Notes: generated from the sequence alone by a model not told the origin. 6,255 nucleotides of DNA from Commensalibacter sp963921845 (GCF_963921845.1 NZ_CAWUGZ010000025.1:1-6255); one strand, 5' to 3'. Positions 1-6,102 are shown, counted from the first letter of the stretch. Numbers and translations: made by a program.

Positions 1-1
1 G

Positions 2-256
2 TTTATGAAAGATACCTGTCAAGATGGCAACACCGTTATCACAGATTTTGAAAAAGATGGCACCAATAATAAAATAGAATTACTTAATTTTGGTCTTGAT
101 AAAAATAGTTTACAAGAATTGCTCAACAATTCCCAAGATGGCCAAAATGGTAATGCAGTCATAAAACTGAATGGTCATACGATCACGTTTGAAGGGGTTG
201 ATATATCCAAACTCCGTGCCGATCAATTTGAACTTTATAATAATCCTTCGAAATAG
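2..256 (+). CDS. C-terminal end of an RTX/type I-secreted calcium-binding protein (5' end outside window)
   Basis: The frame is already open at the first complete codon (base 2, TTT), so the ATG at base 5 is almost certainly an internal methionine. The visible 84 residues match the C-terminal module of type I secretion substrates: a 'GNTVITDFE' strand, then 'KIELLNFG', a 'NSQDGQNGNAVI' turn, 'NGHTITFEGVDISKL' and a closing 'DQFEL'. In the family this module follows nonapeptide calcium-binding repeats and carries the uncleaved C-terminal export signal recognised by an ABC transporter, membrane-fusion and outer-membrane channel complex. The mature protein would be extracellular or cell-surface attached, perhaps an adhesin or hydrolase. 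No nonapeptide repeat is visible here, so the functional part lies upstream and the exact role is unknown. The gene ends with TAG at 254-256, followed by a hairpin. Sure of the module type, unsure of the protein. Confidence 0.75.
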   Translation, partial: FMKDTCQDGNTVITDFEKDGTNNKIELLNFGLDKNSLQELLNNSQDGQNGNAVIKLNGHTITFEGVDISKLRADQFELYNNPSK

Positions 257-281
257 TTTTTTAACATTTTAAAATACGTTA

Positions 282-312
282 AAGCTGGTTACTATTACCT
301 AGTAGCCAGCTT
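282..312 (+). terminator. Hairpin terminator after the RTX gene
   Basis: Arms 282-294 and 300-312 pair over 13 positions, with one G-U pair, around the 5-base loop TTACC. The 3' arm ends in TT and is followed by an AT-rich stretch (TTATTAAAT) rather than a clean T run, so termination may be partial. It lies 25 bases after the RTX stop and 21 bases before the glycosyltransferase ATG. It could therefore act as an attenuator or mRNA-end stabiliser between two co-directional genes rather than a full stop. Confidence 0.6.
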
Positions 313-333
313 ATTAAATAATATGAATAAAAT

Positions 334-3138
334 ATGGACAAAAAAAACAAATTTGAAACAAGTCACCATATAAATCAAAATGAAAAACTTGTTCAAGAAT
401 TATACCTTGCTTTTTTATTGCAAAGCAATGCTTTTACTGAACTTAATGAACAAGTTGAGTATCAAAATAAACTCATTCAAAGAATAAAGCATTCAATAAG
501 TTGGAAGATTACTTTACCACTAAGAATAGCGTACTACTTAAAAAAGAAACAATTTAGATCACATGTGAAAACAAGGATCAAACAAAAGTTTTCGAGTGGT
601 TGTGCATTATACAAAAATTGCAAAATAAAATTATTTGAATATAAATTGAGATCTTATTTAAAATTTAAATTTTTTCCAAATTTTTTATTCCACAATAACT
701 ATTTTAAAAACCCAACCGTTTCAACGAGTAAAATTGATGCTCCTTCATTAATAACATATGCGGATCAATTTAAATCTATAAGAAAAAAAAACGTAAATCC
801 CACATCACTGAGGATTTTTGTAAATAACATGATACTTATAGTTGCCGAAGTAACATTGCCACAATGTTATAAATACAGAGTCTTGCAAAAAAAAAGGTAT
901 TTAGAAGCTCTGGGATGGGTTGTAACAATTGTAGATTGGCGTGACGAAAAAAAAGCATTTTTTGCCCTTCAATTTTGTTGTCATGTTATTTTTTATCGTG
1001 TACCTGGCTTTCAATCGGTATTACAGCAAATACAAGAAGCTAAAAGATTAAGTCTAAATCCATGGTGGGAAGTAGATGATTTAATTTTTGATAAATCATT
1101 ATATTCAGAATGTGGGTTTATGGATTTCCTTTCTAAAAGTGAAAAGAAGTTATTACTTTCTGGTGCTGAGTTGTATCGAAAAGCCATGTTAACTTGTGAA
1201 CACGGTATTGCATCAACGCGGACATTGTCTCAACTTATGGTTAATGCTGGATTAAAAAAAGCATATACTATCGAAAATTCTTTAGATAAAGAAACTTTAG
1301 AGATCATTGAAAACATTAAAAATGACGATTTGATACGTTCTAAAAAAGAAAAAAAAACAACAATTGTTATTCTTTATGGCTCGGGCACTAGCACTCATGA
1401 TACCGATTTTTTGGTGGCGGCACAAGGTATAGCGGCAGTATTGATTAAAAATGCAAATGTACAATTTTGGATAGTTGGTGAGCTGCAATTGCCTGAGATG
1501 TTTAAAAAGCTTACGAATCAGATAAAACGGATTCCTTTTCAATCTTTTGAACGTTATCTTCGGTTGTTGGCTTATGCTGATATCTCCATAGCCCCCCTTG
1601 AAAATATTACGTTTAATGATGGTAAAAGTAATATTAAATATCTAGAAGCCTCCATGTTAGAAATTCCATCGGTTTGTTCTGCTACACAGACTTTTAAAGA
1701 TATTATAAAAGACAATGTGAATGGTTTTCTTGCTTCATCGTCGCAGAAATGGGAAGATAAAATTACCCTTTTAACACAATCATCATCATTGCGCAGACAA
1801 ATAGGAAATAAAGCATGGAATACGATTACCCAAATTTATCTTCCTGAAATCATTTGTAAACAACAAGTGGAGCCAATATTTGGCAAACCTATTGTACCCA
1901 AAAATAATCCGTTAAAAGTTTTAATTGTGAACGTATATTATGATCCTTATCGTTTTGGTGGAGCTACATTAGTGGCAAGTGAAATGGCTAAACGTTTTCA
2001 TAGCCATAAAAACGTTGAGGTGGTCATTTTTACTCTTAGGCCTTTTGATGAAGGGGTCCCAGGGTTGCGTCGTTACAGTATAGAGGGAATAAATGTTTTT
2101 TCTTTACCAATGAATTCCACATTGTCCAGTGTAGAAAATTTCCTTAATTCGAACGTTTCGCACGCGTTTGAAGAGGTTTTAAAACTTATTCAACCTGATA
2201 TTGTTCATTTTCATTCCATCCAACATTTAGGCTTGCAATTGCCTGTTTTATGTCAGTATCACGCAATTCCGTACGTCATTACACTTCACGATGCGTGGTG
2301 GTTGTGTGACAGACAATTCATGATTAAGCCTGATGGTAAATATTGCTTTCAAAATGAAATCGATTTAGTGGTTTGTCAATTTTGTCAACTAGGAAAAAAT
2401 TACTTAGAAGCACGAATGGTGCTTAGTAAAGAAATTTTAAATAATTCTTCTTTATTATTAAGCCCAAGCGATTCGCATAGAAACTTGTATATTCATAATG
2501 GAATTGATAAAGAAAAGATTAAAGTTAATCGTAATGGTGTGATCAGGCCTAAAAATAAACGTCCTAAACGATTACCAAGTTCAAGATTAAGATTTGGGTT
2601 TGTTGCGGGGGATGAACGGGTCAAAGGATACGACTTAATTCTAAACGTGTTTCAATCTTTGACCCAATCGGAATGGGAATTAAAAATTGTAAATAATAAA
2701 ATAAGTATGGGGCACGCTTCGATCAATTTAATGAATAGGCAGTTTTCAGGACTTGTGAGTTTAGTACCGCCCTATAATTATGATTCAATGGATAAGTTTT
2801 TTTATGGTATTGATGTCTTATTATTTCCATCACAATGGAAAGAAAGTTATGGATTGACCGTTCGTGAAGCTTTGCTACGCGATGTATGGGTTATTTGTAC
2901 ACATCCTGGTGGCCAGTCTGAAGATGTGATTGACGGTATAAACGGAAATTATATTTCATTGAGTGGTGATGTAAGTGAATTGAAAAATATTGTTGAACAT
3001 TTATTAAACAATGTGTCAAAATTTGACAATTATATTAACCCCTACAAGGAACAAATTGCTACATTGGATCAGCAAGTGAATGAGCTGTTAATGTATTATC
3101 GTCAAATTACTCAACCAGAGTATTCTTTCCAGCCTTAA
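334..3138 (+). CDS. Large tandem-domain glycosyltransferase (two GT4-like units in one polypeptide)
   Basis: A 934-residue cytoplasmic or membrane-associated enzyme, expected to add sugars from nucleotide-sugar donors to a surface polysaccharide or lipid-linked glycan. Residues 1-60 look helical or coiled-coil and lead into SISWKITLPLR, a linker motif often seen before GT domains in polysaccharide enzymes. A basic, very AT-rich linker follows. Unit 1 (about 165-520) has LPQCYKYR at 175-182, WEVDDLIFD at 245-253 and a GT4 C-lobe with a GKSNIKYLEA sugar-nucleotide motif at 430-439. Unit 2 (about 527-910) starts with KVLIVNVYY, has the glycine loop FGGATL near 541, HDAWWLC at 652-658 with further cysteines at 671, 681 and 684, and the GT4 E-x7-E motif at E837/E845. 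It could be bifunctional. Donor and acceptor sugars cannot be told. The start at 334 is the first ATG of the frame and has no clear ribosome site. The 3' end overlaps the convergent RgpF-like gene by 32 bases. Confidence 0.88.
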   Translation: MDKKNKFETSHHINQNEKLVQELYLAFLLQSNAFTELNEQVEYQNKLIQRIKHSISWKITLPLRIAYYLKKKQFRSHVKTRIKQKFSSGCALYKNCKIKLFEYKLRSYLKFKFFPNFLFHNNYFKNPTVSTSKIDAPSLITYADQFKSIRKKNVNPTSLRIFVNNMILIVAEVTLPQCYKYRVLQKKRYLEALGWVVTIVDWRDEKKAFFALQFCCHVIFYRVPGFQSVLQQIQEAKRLSLNPWWEVDDLIFDKSLYSECGFMDFLSKSEKKLLLSGAELYRKAMLTCEHGIASTRTLSQLMVNAGLKKAYTIENSLDKETLEIIENIKNDDLIRSKKEKKTTIVILYGSGTSTHDTDFLVAAQGIAAVLIKNANVQFWIVGELQLPEMFKKLTNQIKRIPFQSFERYLRLLAYADISIAPLENITFNDGKSNIKYLEASMLEIPSVCSATQTFKDIIKDNVNGFLASSSQKWEDKITLLTQSSSLRRQIGNKAWNTITQIYLPEIICKQQVEPIFGKPIVPKNNPLKVLIVNVYYDPYRFGGATLVASEMAKRFHSHKNVEVVIFTLRPFDEGVPGLRRYSIEGINVFSLPMNSTLSSVENFLNSNVSHAFEEVLKLIQPDIVHFHSIQHLGLQLPVLCQYHAIPYVITLHDAWWLCDRQFMIKPDGKYCFQNEIDLVVCQFCQLGKNYLEARMVLSKEILNNSSLLLSPSDSHRNLYIHNGIDKEKIKVNRNGVIRPKNKRPKRLPSSRLRFGFVAGDERVKGYDLILNVFQSLTQSEWELKIVNNKISMGHASINLMNRQFSGLVSLVPPYNYDSMDKFFYGIDVLLFPSQWKESYGLTVREALLRDVWVICTHPGGQSEDVIDGINGNYISLSGDVSELKNIVEHLLNNVSKFDNYINPYKEQIATLDQQVNELLMYYRQITQPEYSFQP

Positions 3139-4006
3139 ATATGTATTTCCAAGCAGTTTTAAAATCATAAGAATTAACAAGGTATAAAAAACGTTTCCAC
3201 CGGGGGATAACCGGTACATTTCGTTGCGAACAATTTTTTAGATATTGTGTAATATAGTGCTCAGGAAAAAAACGGTTATTTTTCATGAGGATATGGTAAT
3301 AATTTAGCCAAAAAATACCGTAATAATTATCGCGCAGTAATTCTTTTTTTATAAAGGGTACATAGCCAGATTGAACGATACTGAGCCAGTCTAGATGCAT
3401 AGGATTGATTTGTTGAGGATCTCGTGCAAAGCAATGTTTTCCCTTAGACCAGCACGCTTTATAATGTAACGACGGTGTTTGTCTTAGAATATTTCCGAGT
3501 TTTAATTCTCCGTTTCGAATAATTTCTGCTTTATTCATTTTGTTAAACTGTTGGATAAATAAACGCTGTATTTTGCTTGTATCCATTGCCTTACGGGATA
3601 GGCATAAAAACCAAGATTGAAAATGAGGAACAACTTCAAAACTTTCAACCAATCCCCATACATCTAATTTCTGATTTAACATATTATGAAATATAGGTTG
3701 TAAAGGATAAATCGGTCCCCACACACTGTCGTTTGCCAGTAAAATATAATCTGAGTTTTTAGTTACATTTTTATTTATAAGATACTGCCACGCTCCGAAA
3801 TCTAGCCCTTCGTTTGGACGTAGATGAGGTATAATATTGTTAAGTTTACAGAAATTTCGTATATCAGGGGTTAAGTAAGTTTTTCCTGATAATGCAAGGT
3901 GTATGTTCCATCCGCATTGGGAAAGTTGATACAAATAGTGTTTAACATCTTTAGGGATTTCATTGCCTTTGATATAACTGGCAAATAAACAGGTTTTATA
4001 TATCAT
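3107..4006 (-). CDS. RgpF-like protein (rhamnan synthesis F family) for surface polysaccharide
   Basis: 299 residues. The family is named after streptococcal RgpF, which takes part in rhamnose-glucose polysaccharide synthesis; single-domain relatives occur in many proteobacterial O-antigen and capsule clusters. Hallmarks visible here are an N-terminal strand (YKTCLFASY) typical of these proteins, the RPNEGLDFGAW block at 63-73, the ANDSVWGP block at 91-98 (the classic NDS-x-x-GP signature), a VWGL-x-ES segment near 117-122 and HFQSWFLCLSRKA at 128-140. There is no signal peptide or clear membrane segment, so it likely acts at the cytoplasmic face. It points at the two-unit glycosyltransferase and overlaps its 3' end by 32 bases, so the two are not one operon although both serve glycan assembly. 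The ATG at 4006 is the first in frame and lacks an obvious Shine-Dalgarno sequence. Family assignment is good; the transferred sugar is unknown. Confidence 0.82.
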   Translation of the reverse strand: MIYKTCLFASYIKGNEIPKDVKHYLYQLSQCGWNIHLALSGKTYLTPDIRNFCKLNNIIPHLRPNEGLDFGAWQYLINKNVTKNSDYILLANDSVWGPIYPLQPIFHNMLNQKLDVWGLVESFEVVPHFQSWFLCLSRKAMDTSKIQRLFIQQFNKMNKAEIIRNGELKLGNILRQTPSLHYKACWSKGKHCFARDPQQINPMHLDWLSIVQSGYVPFIKKELLRDNYYGIFWLNYYHILMKNNRFFPEHYITQYLKNCSQRNVPVIPRWKRFLYLVNSYDFKTAWKYIFKAGKNTLVE

Positions 4007-4407
4007 GCGTTGGTTTTGAATTTAATTCACTTATGCGGTTTTAAAATATGCGTAGAATTTTAAATTAACAAAATTGTTGCTTTGAGTATGCTAATAAATG
4101 AAGTTCACCCTAAGAAATATTATTGACCTTATGATAATTAAGTGTTGAACAATAAAAGAGCTATATTGGGTTAAACATATACGGACTGAGTTGCTTTGTT
4201 AGATCAACAAAAAGTGATAGCGAATAGTAAAAAAAGAGTCCCCATAAGGTGCTTTAAAGAGTTATAGTTTATTTGTCTGAGGGGTAAATCAAGACACTAT
4301 TGAAGTTATGGTGAAAAGGAAGGTGAACTTTTTTATTACCAATTTTTATTTATATACTACAAAGTAAAACATTTAATTATATGATTTAAGCACTAAAGAT
4401 ACTCAGC
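4007..4407. other. AT-rich intergenic stretch without a supportable gene
   Basis: About 400 bases between the RgpF-like start and the bidirectional terminator. No frame on either strand keeps a plausible start, ribosome site and reading length together; the longest things seen are short peptides such as a 19-codon ATG frame near 4309. No tRNA, CRISPR or insertion-sequence end is recognisable. The segment may carry the promoter of the RgpF-like gene at its left end and decayed DNA elsewhere. Confidence 0.5.
4043..4071 (-). promoter_or_regulatory. Possible sigma-70 type promoter for the RgpF-like gene
   Basis: On the minus strand, TTGTTA (4066-4071) and TATTTT (4043-4048) are separated by exactly 17 bases, each matching consensus at four of six positions. 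The start codon is 36 bases further on. In DNA this AT-rich such matches occur by chance, so this is only a candidate. Confidence 0.25.
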
Positions 4408-4435
4408 AAAAAGCCACCCATTATGGTGGTTTTTT
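4408..4435. terminator. Bidirectional rho-independent terminator
   Basis: GCCACC (4413-4418) pairs with GGTGGT (4425-4430), including one G-U pair, around the 6-base loop CATTAT. The stem is flanked by five A on the left and, after the stem, TTTTT at 4431-4435. Read on the plus strand it ends in a run of six T; on the minus strand in five T. No plus-strand gene lies just upstream, so its natural job is probably to end minus-strand transcripts coming from the small genes at 4421-5085 and to isolate them from the RgpF-like gene. Confidence 0.75.
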
Positions 4436-4612
4436 GTTGGAAAAATCATAGTAAAGACGAGAATAGCCACCATAGGAAGATTTTGTCTTTAGGTTTAAAT
4501 GTTTCATTAGTTTACCTAAATTTCTCTTCATAAAAGAAAATAACTTAACTTTATTTCTAAAATTAAATAATTCGATAGAAAAGTTCTTGTTAAAGAGGAA
4601 TTTTGTCATCAT
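4421..4612 (-). CDS. Possible small basic hypothetical protein, 63 residues
   Basis: An open frame of 63 codons starting with two adjacent ATG codons and rich in Lys, Phe and Asn. The product is strongly basic, with no family I recognise and no signal peptide or membrane segment. Its stop codon TAA (bases 4421-4423) lies in the loop of the terminator, and its last residues (NKKPP) are encoded by the terminator stem, so a transcript would end just after the stop. No Shine-Dalgarno sequence precedes the start. The first ATG overlaps the TGA of the preceding open stretch as ATGA, which would suit translational coupling if that stretch were translated. In DNA this AT-rich the frame may be chance or the tail of a decayed gene. 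Confidence 0.3.
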   Translation of the reverse strand: MMTKFLFNKNFSIELFNFRNKVKLFSFMKRNLGKLMKHLNLKTKSSYGGYSRLYYDFSNKKPP

Positions 4613-4782
4613 TCGATAAGAGGTTTGTTTAATAAGTATTTCTCAGATAAACTATAGTTTTTTTTAGAGAGATATGTAGGAGGAGATTTTTGAGAAGTAG
4701 AAGGAATAAGTAAACCCACTATTTTTAGTTTTTCCTCTATAAATAAACGGCTTTGATTCTGATTTGATGACTTTGTTTCTCT
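4609..4782 (-). other. 57-codon open stretch in the frame of the 100-residue gene, beyond its stop
   Basis: After the TAA of the 100-residue gene the same frame stays open for 57 codons and ends in TGA (4609-4611). The translation is mixed and protein-like (for instance IEEKLKIVGLLIPS and SLSEKYLLNKPLIE). It has no ATG; a GTG within it would give only 36-37 residues. With the local base composition an open run of this length is unlikely but possible by chance, roughly one in a hundred by hand estimate. It could be the rest of a longer gene cut by a nonsense mutation. Confidence 0.2.
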
Positions 4783-5085
4783 TTATAGGTCAATCAGGCT
4801 TCTCATATAAGGCCAAAGCACATCAATATACTCTCTACGAAGATGACTTAAATCCTTATTATGAGAAAAATATTGCCAATGTATTTTTAAAAAATCTAAG
4901 ATTTTCTCCTCATTGTAGATAGAGTGTGTACAGGAATCTATTGCTAAGTTAATAAAACGAACCCCTTCATTAATATCCCAATAGTATTTCCAATTTGTTT
5001 TAATTTCTCGCCTGTCGCTATTATACCCTATGTGTTTTAAATCAGCATAAACAGTTTTAGCCACATTTTTGATTGCATTTTCCAT
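4783..5085 (-). CDS. Hypothetical protein, 100 residues
   Basis: I do not recognise this protein. It is a soluble-looking chain of 100 residues with many charged and aromatic positions: NWKYYWDINEG at 31-41, a helix-like segment with KILDFLKIHWQYF at 61-73, and a C-terminal helix ending YMRSLIDL. There is no signal peptide, no membrane segment and no clear DNA-binding motif. Size and composition would suit a small cytoplasmic protein such as an immunity or accessory protein, but nothing in the sequence proves that. The ATG at 5085 is the first of the frame and has no convincing ribosome site. The frame continues open for 57 codons after the stop, so truncation is possible. It lies alone between phage-type DNA and the terminator at 4408-4435. 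Confidence 0.5.
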   Translation of the reverse strand: MENAIKNVAKTVYADLKHIGYNSDRREIKTNWKYYWDINEGVRFINLAIDSCTHSIYNEEKILDFLKIHWQYFSHNKDLSHLRREYIDVLWPYMRSLIDL

Positions 5086-5285
5086 AATAGTGGTAATCGT
5101 TCGCTCTTTAATTCAAACGATGAATTCTAAGGCAAACCTTGTTTTTTAGTCTAATCGTATCGTTAAACTTTCTGATTTCTTGATAGTATTCTTTTTGCTT
5201 AATTTAACTATCGTTTATTACCTATTATAAAAATGCACTTATTTATTAACATATGCACGGTAAAAGAATTGCAAGTAACACTTAA
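5086..5285. other. AT-rich intergenic stretch with a short dyad, up to the phage-type DNA
   Basis: No gene is visible on either strand. Upstream of the 100-residue gene a perfect 6-bp inverted repeat (AATTCA at 5110-5115, TGAATT at 5121-5126, 5-base spacer) might be an operator or only chance. Composition rises in GC from about 5300 rightwards, which marks the likely edge of the phage-derived segment. Confidence 0.35.
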
Positions 5286-5499
5286 TGCAAACGTTACAAT
5301 CCTATCACGGCGGGGTATTTTCTACCCGTTCATGCCTTGCTGCTCATTATTCCCATTTTAGGAAGTTTTTTTGCGTCGTGTGGTTTATCGGTCTTTAGGT
5401 TGTAATCCAATGGATTTTCCACCAACGGGCGAGCTCGTTACTGTTGCTTGTACAGGTCTTTTCCTCGGGCTAGCGGTTATGGTGTTGACCCAGTGTTAA
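5286..5499 (+). pseudogene. Frameshifted remnant of a small two-membrane-segment, holin-like phage protein
   Basis: Two overlapping plus-strand frames each hold one hydrophobic segment. The first (5286-5405, no start codon) reads through PVHALLLIIPILGSFF and stops at TAA 5403-5405. The second (open from 5362 to TAA 5497-5499) reads RRVVYRSLGC, a polar PMDFPPTGE turn, then LVTVACTGLFLGLAVMVL. They join smoothly if the run of seven T at 5366-5372 is counted as six. The joined product of about 70 residues would have membrane segment, basic loop with RR, polar turn, membrane segment, the layout of many holins. The 5' end has no ATG and looks cut off near the composition change. Alternatively the second frame is a real 42-residue protein starting at TTG 5371, with AGGAAG at 5360-5365 as ribosome site. 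The 3' end overlaps hicB tail to tail by 30 bases. No specific family recognised. Confidence 0.4.
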
Positions 5500-5868
5500 C
5501 TTTTCTTTGGCCGCTTGGGTAATAAAGTGTGAACGGTTGTTAGATACTTTGTCAATTTTTTGAATAATATCCTCAGGCAACGTTATATTGATTCTGCGTA
5601 CACGTTCCTTAGGAAAATAAATATCAACCAAGAAGGCGACTGCTTTTTGATTTTCTTTGCTGGACATTACTTGATCAAGGGTAGAAGGATAAGGAATAGT
5701 TTCTTTGTCTTCAACCATGCCTTTGATATGAAAATCTAACGCTTCACGAGCAAGATCTTTAGCTTCTTCTAAAGTAGACCCTGCGGATATACATCCAGGA
5801 AAATCAGGAAATTCGACGCCATAATCGCTGTGGTGTTCTTTACGAATGAGGGCAATAAAACTTGTCAT
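5470..5868 (-). CDS. hicB: HicB antitoxin
   Basis: 132 residues, the antitoxin of a HicAB type II toxin-antitoxin pair. The N-terminal half has the HicB signature DYGVEFPDFPGC at 15-26 and STLEEA at 31-36, typical of the degenerate RNase H-like fold that binds and covers HicA. The C-terminal part (RRINITLPEDIIQKID, then NNRSHFITQAAKEKL, 91-124) is a ribbon-helix-helix DNA-binding domain of the Arc/CopG type, so HicB should also bind the hicAB operator as a repressor, probably at the inverted repeat 6061-6080. The gene starts with an ATGA overlap of the hicA stop, which indicates translational coupling; GAGAGA about eight bases before the ATG can serve as ribosome site. Length and domain order are normal, so it appears intact. 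Its last 30 bases overlap the convergent phage remnant. Confidence 0.93.
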   Translation of the reverse strand: MTSFIALIRKEHHSDYGVEFPDFPGCISAGSTLEEAKDLAREALDFHIKGMVEDKETIPYPSTLDQVMSSKENQKAVAFLVDIYFPKERVRRINITLPEDIIQKIDKVSNNRSHFITQAAKEKLTLGQHHNR

Positions 5869-6062
5869 GGGGTTTCTCTCAATTTCATCTTCGCTTGTTT
5901 TTCAATACTTTTTACCGTGCCAATAGGTAAATCTCTTGTTGGATGAGGAACCGTCACGCGGCCTTTGTAGTGAGGATGTTTAAATTGCCAATGGTCACCT
6001 TTTGTAGCCACGTGCTCCCATCCATTTTTCTTTAATATCGAAATAATCAAACGGCTATTCAT
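5865..6062 (-). CDS. hicA: HicA toxin (mRNA interferase)
   Basis: 65 residues from the ATG at 6062. HicA is a small double-stranded-RNA-binding-fold ribonuclease that cleaves mRNA and stops growth until neutralised by HicB. Family features are all visible: NSRLIISILKKNGWEHV at the N-terminus, KGDHWQF with the catalytic histidine at position 24 as in characterised HicA proteins, the basic KHPHYKGRVTVPHP strand pair, and DLPIGTVKSIEKQAKM as the C-terminal helix. An ATG at 6080 would add six residues (MCIFIH), but it lies upstream of the predicted -10 box, and family members begin at the MNSR position, so 6062 is preferred. hicA is first in the operon and overlaps hicB by four bases. The toxin looks intact, including its active-site residue. 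Confidence 0.93.
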   Translation of the reverse strand: MNSRLIISILKKNGWEHVATKGDHWQFKHPHYKGRVTVPHPTRDLPIGTVKSIEKQAKMKLRETP

Positions 6063-6080
6063 GTGTATAAATATACACAT
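6061..6080. promoter_or_regulatory. Palindromic operator for hicAB
   Basis: ATGTGTATA (6061-6069) and TATACACAT (6072-6080) form a perfect 9-bp inverted repeat with a 2-base centre. It covers the predicted -10 box of the hicAB promoter and reaches into the hicA start codon. Ribbon-helix-helix HicB proteins autoregulate by binding such palindromes, so this is the likely HicB site; that assignment is inference from position and symmetry. Confidence 0.7.
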
Positions 6081-6098
6081 TTATCGTCCGTTAATCAA
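6070..6098 (-). promoter_or_regulatory. hicAB promoter
   Basis: On the minus strand, TTGATT (6093-6098) and TATATT (6070-6075) are spaced by exactly 17 bases, matching sigma-70 consensus at four and five of six positions. The expected transcription start is about 7 bases beyond the -10 box, near 6063, one base before the A of the hicA ATG. The mRNA would then be leaderless or have a leader of only a base or two, which agrees with the absence of a Shine-Dalgarno sequence. Confidence 0.6.
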
Positions 6099-6102
6099 CT
6101 AG

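Noticed and set aside
1297..1542. 81-codon open frame on the minus strand inside the glycosyltransferase gene
   Set aside because: It lies wholly within the well-supported plus-strand gene, its product is low-complexity (a run of Phe from A-rich codons) and it has no ribosome site or family likeness.
4309..4368. Short ATG frame (about 19 codons) in the gene-poor stretch
   Set aside because: Too short, with no ribosome site and no recognisable product.
4678..4692. Strong-looking AGGAGGAG motif followed by a TTG on the plus strand
   Set aside because: The frame from the TTG stops after seven codons, and no other start lies at a suitable distance; it appears to be chance.
5129..5147. AAGG-CAAA-CCTT followed by six T as a plus-strand terminator
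   Set aside because: The stem has only four base pairs, and no plus-strand gene lies upstream for it to end.
4007..5285. CRISPR array, tRNA gene or insertion-sequence ends in the AT-rich stretch
   Set aside because: No regularly spaced direct repeats, no cloverleaf-like segment and no paired terminal inverted repeats with target duplication could be found by eye.
5332..5361. ATG at 5332 with short Cys- and Phe-rich peptide on the plus strand
   Set aside because: It gives only nine codons before TAG and lacks a ribosome site; the frame beside it explains the hydrophobic coding signal better.
6063..6080. Upstream ATG at 6080 as hicA start
   Set aside because: It lies within the predicted promoter ahead of the transcription start, adds six residues not seen in the family, and the MNSR start fits known HicA proteins with the histidine at position 24.
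5497..6102. GTTAACT near 5495 and GTTAATCAACT near 6089 as a target-site duplication bordering hicAB
   Set aside because: The two copies differ by an internal four-base insertion and are AT-rich; the likeness is too weak to support a transposition footprint.
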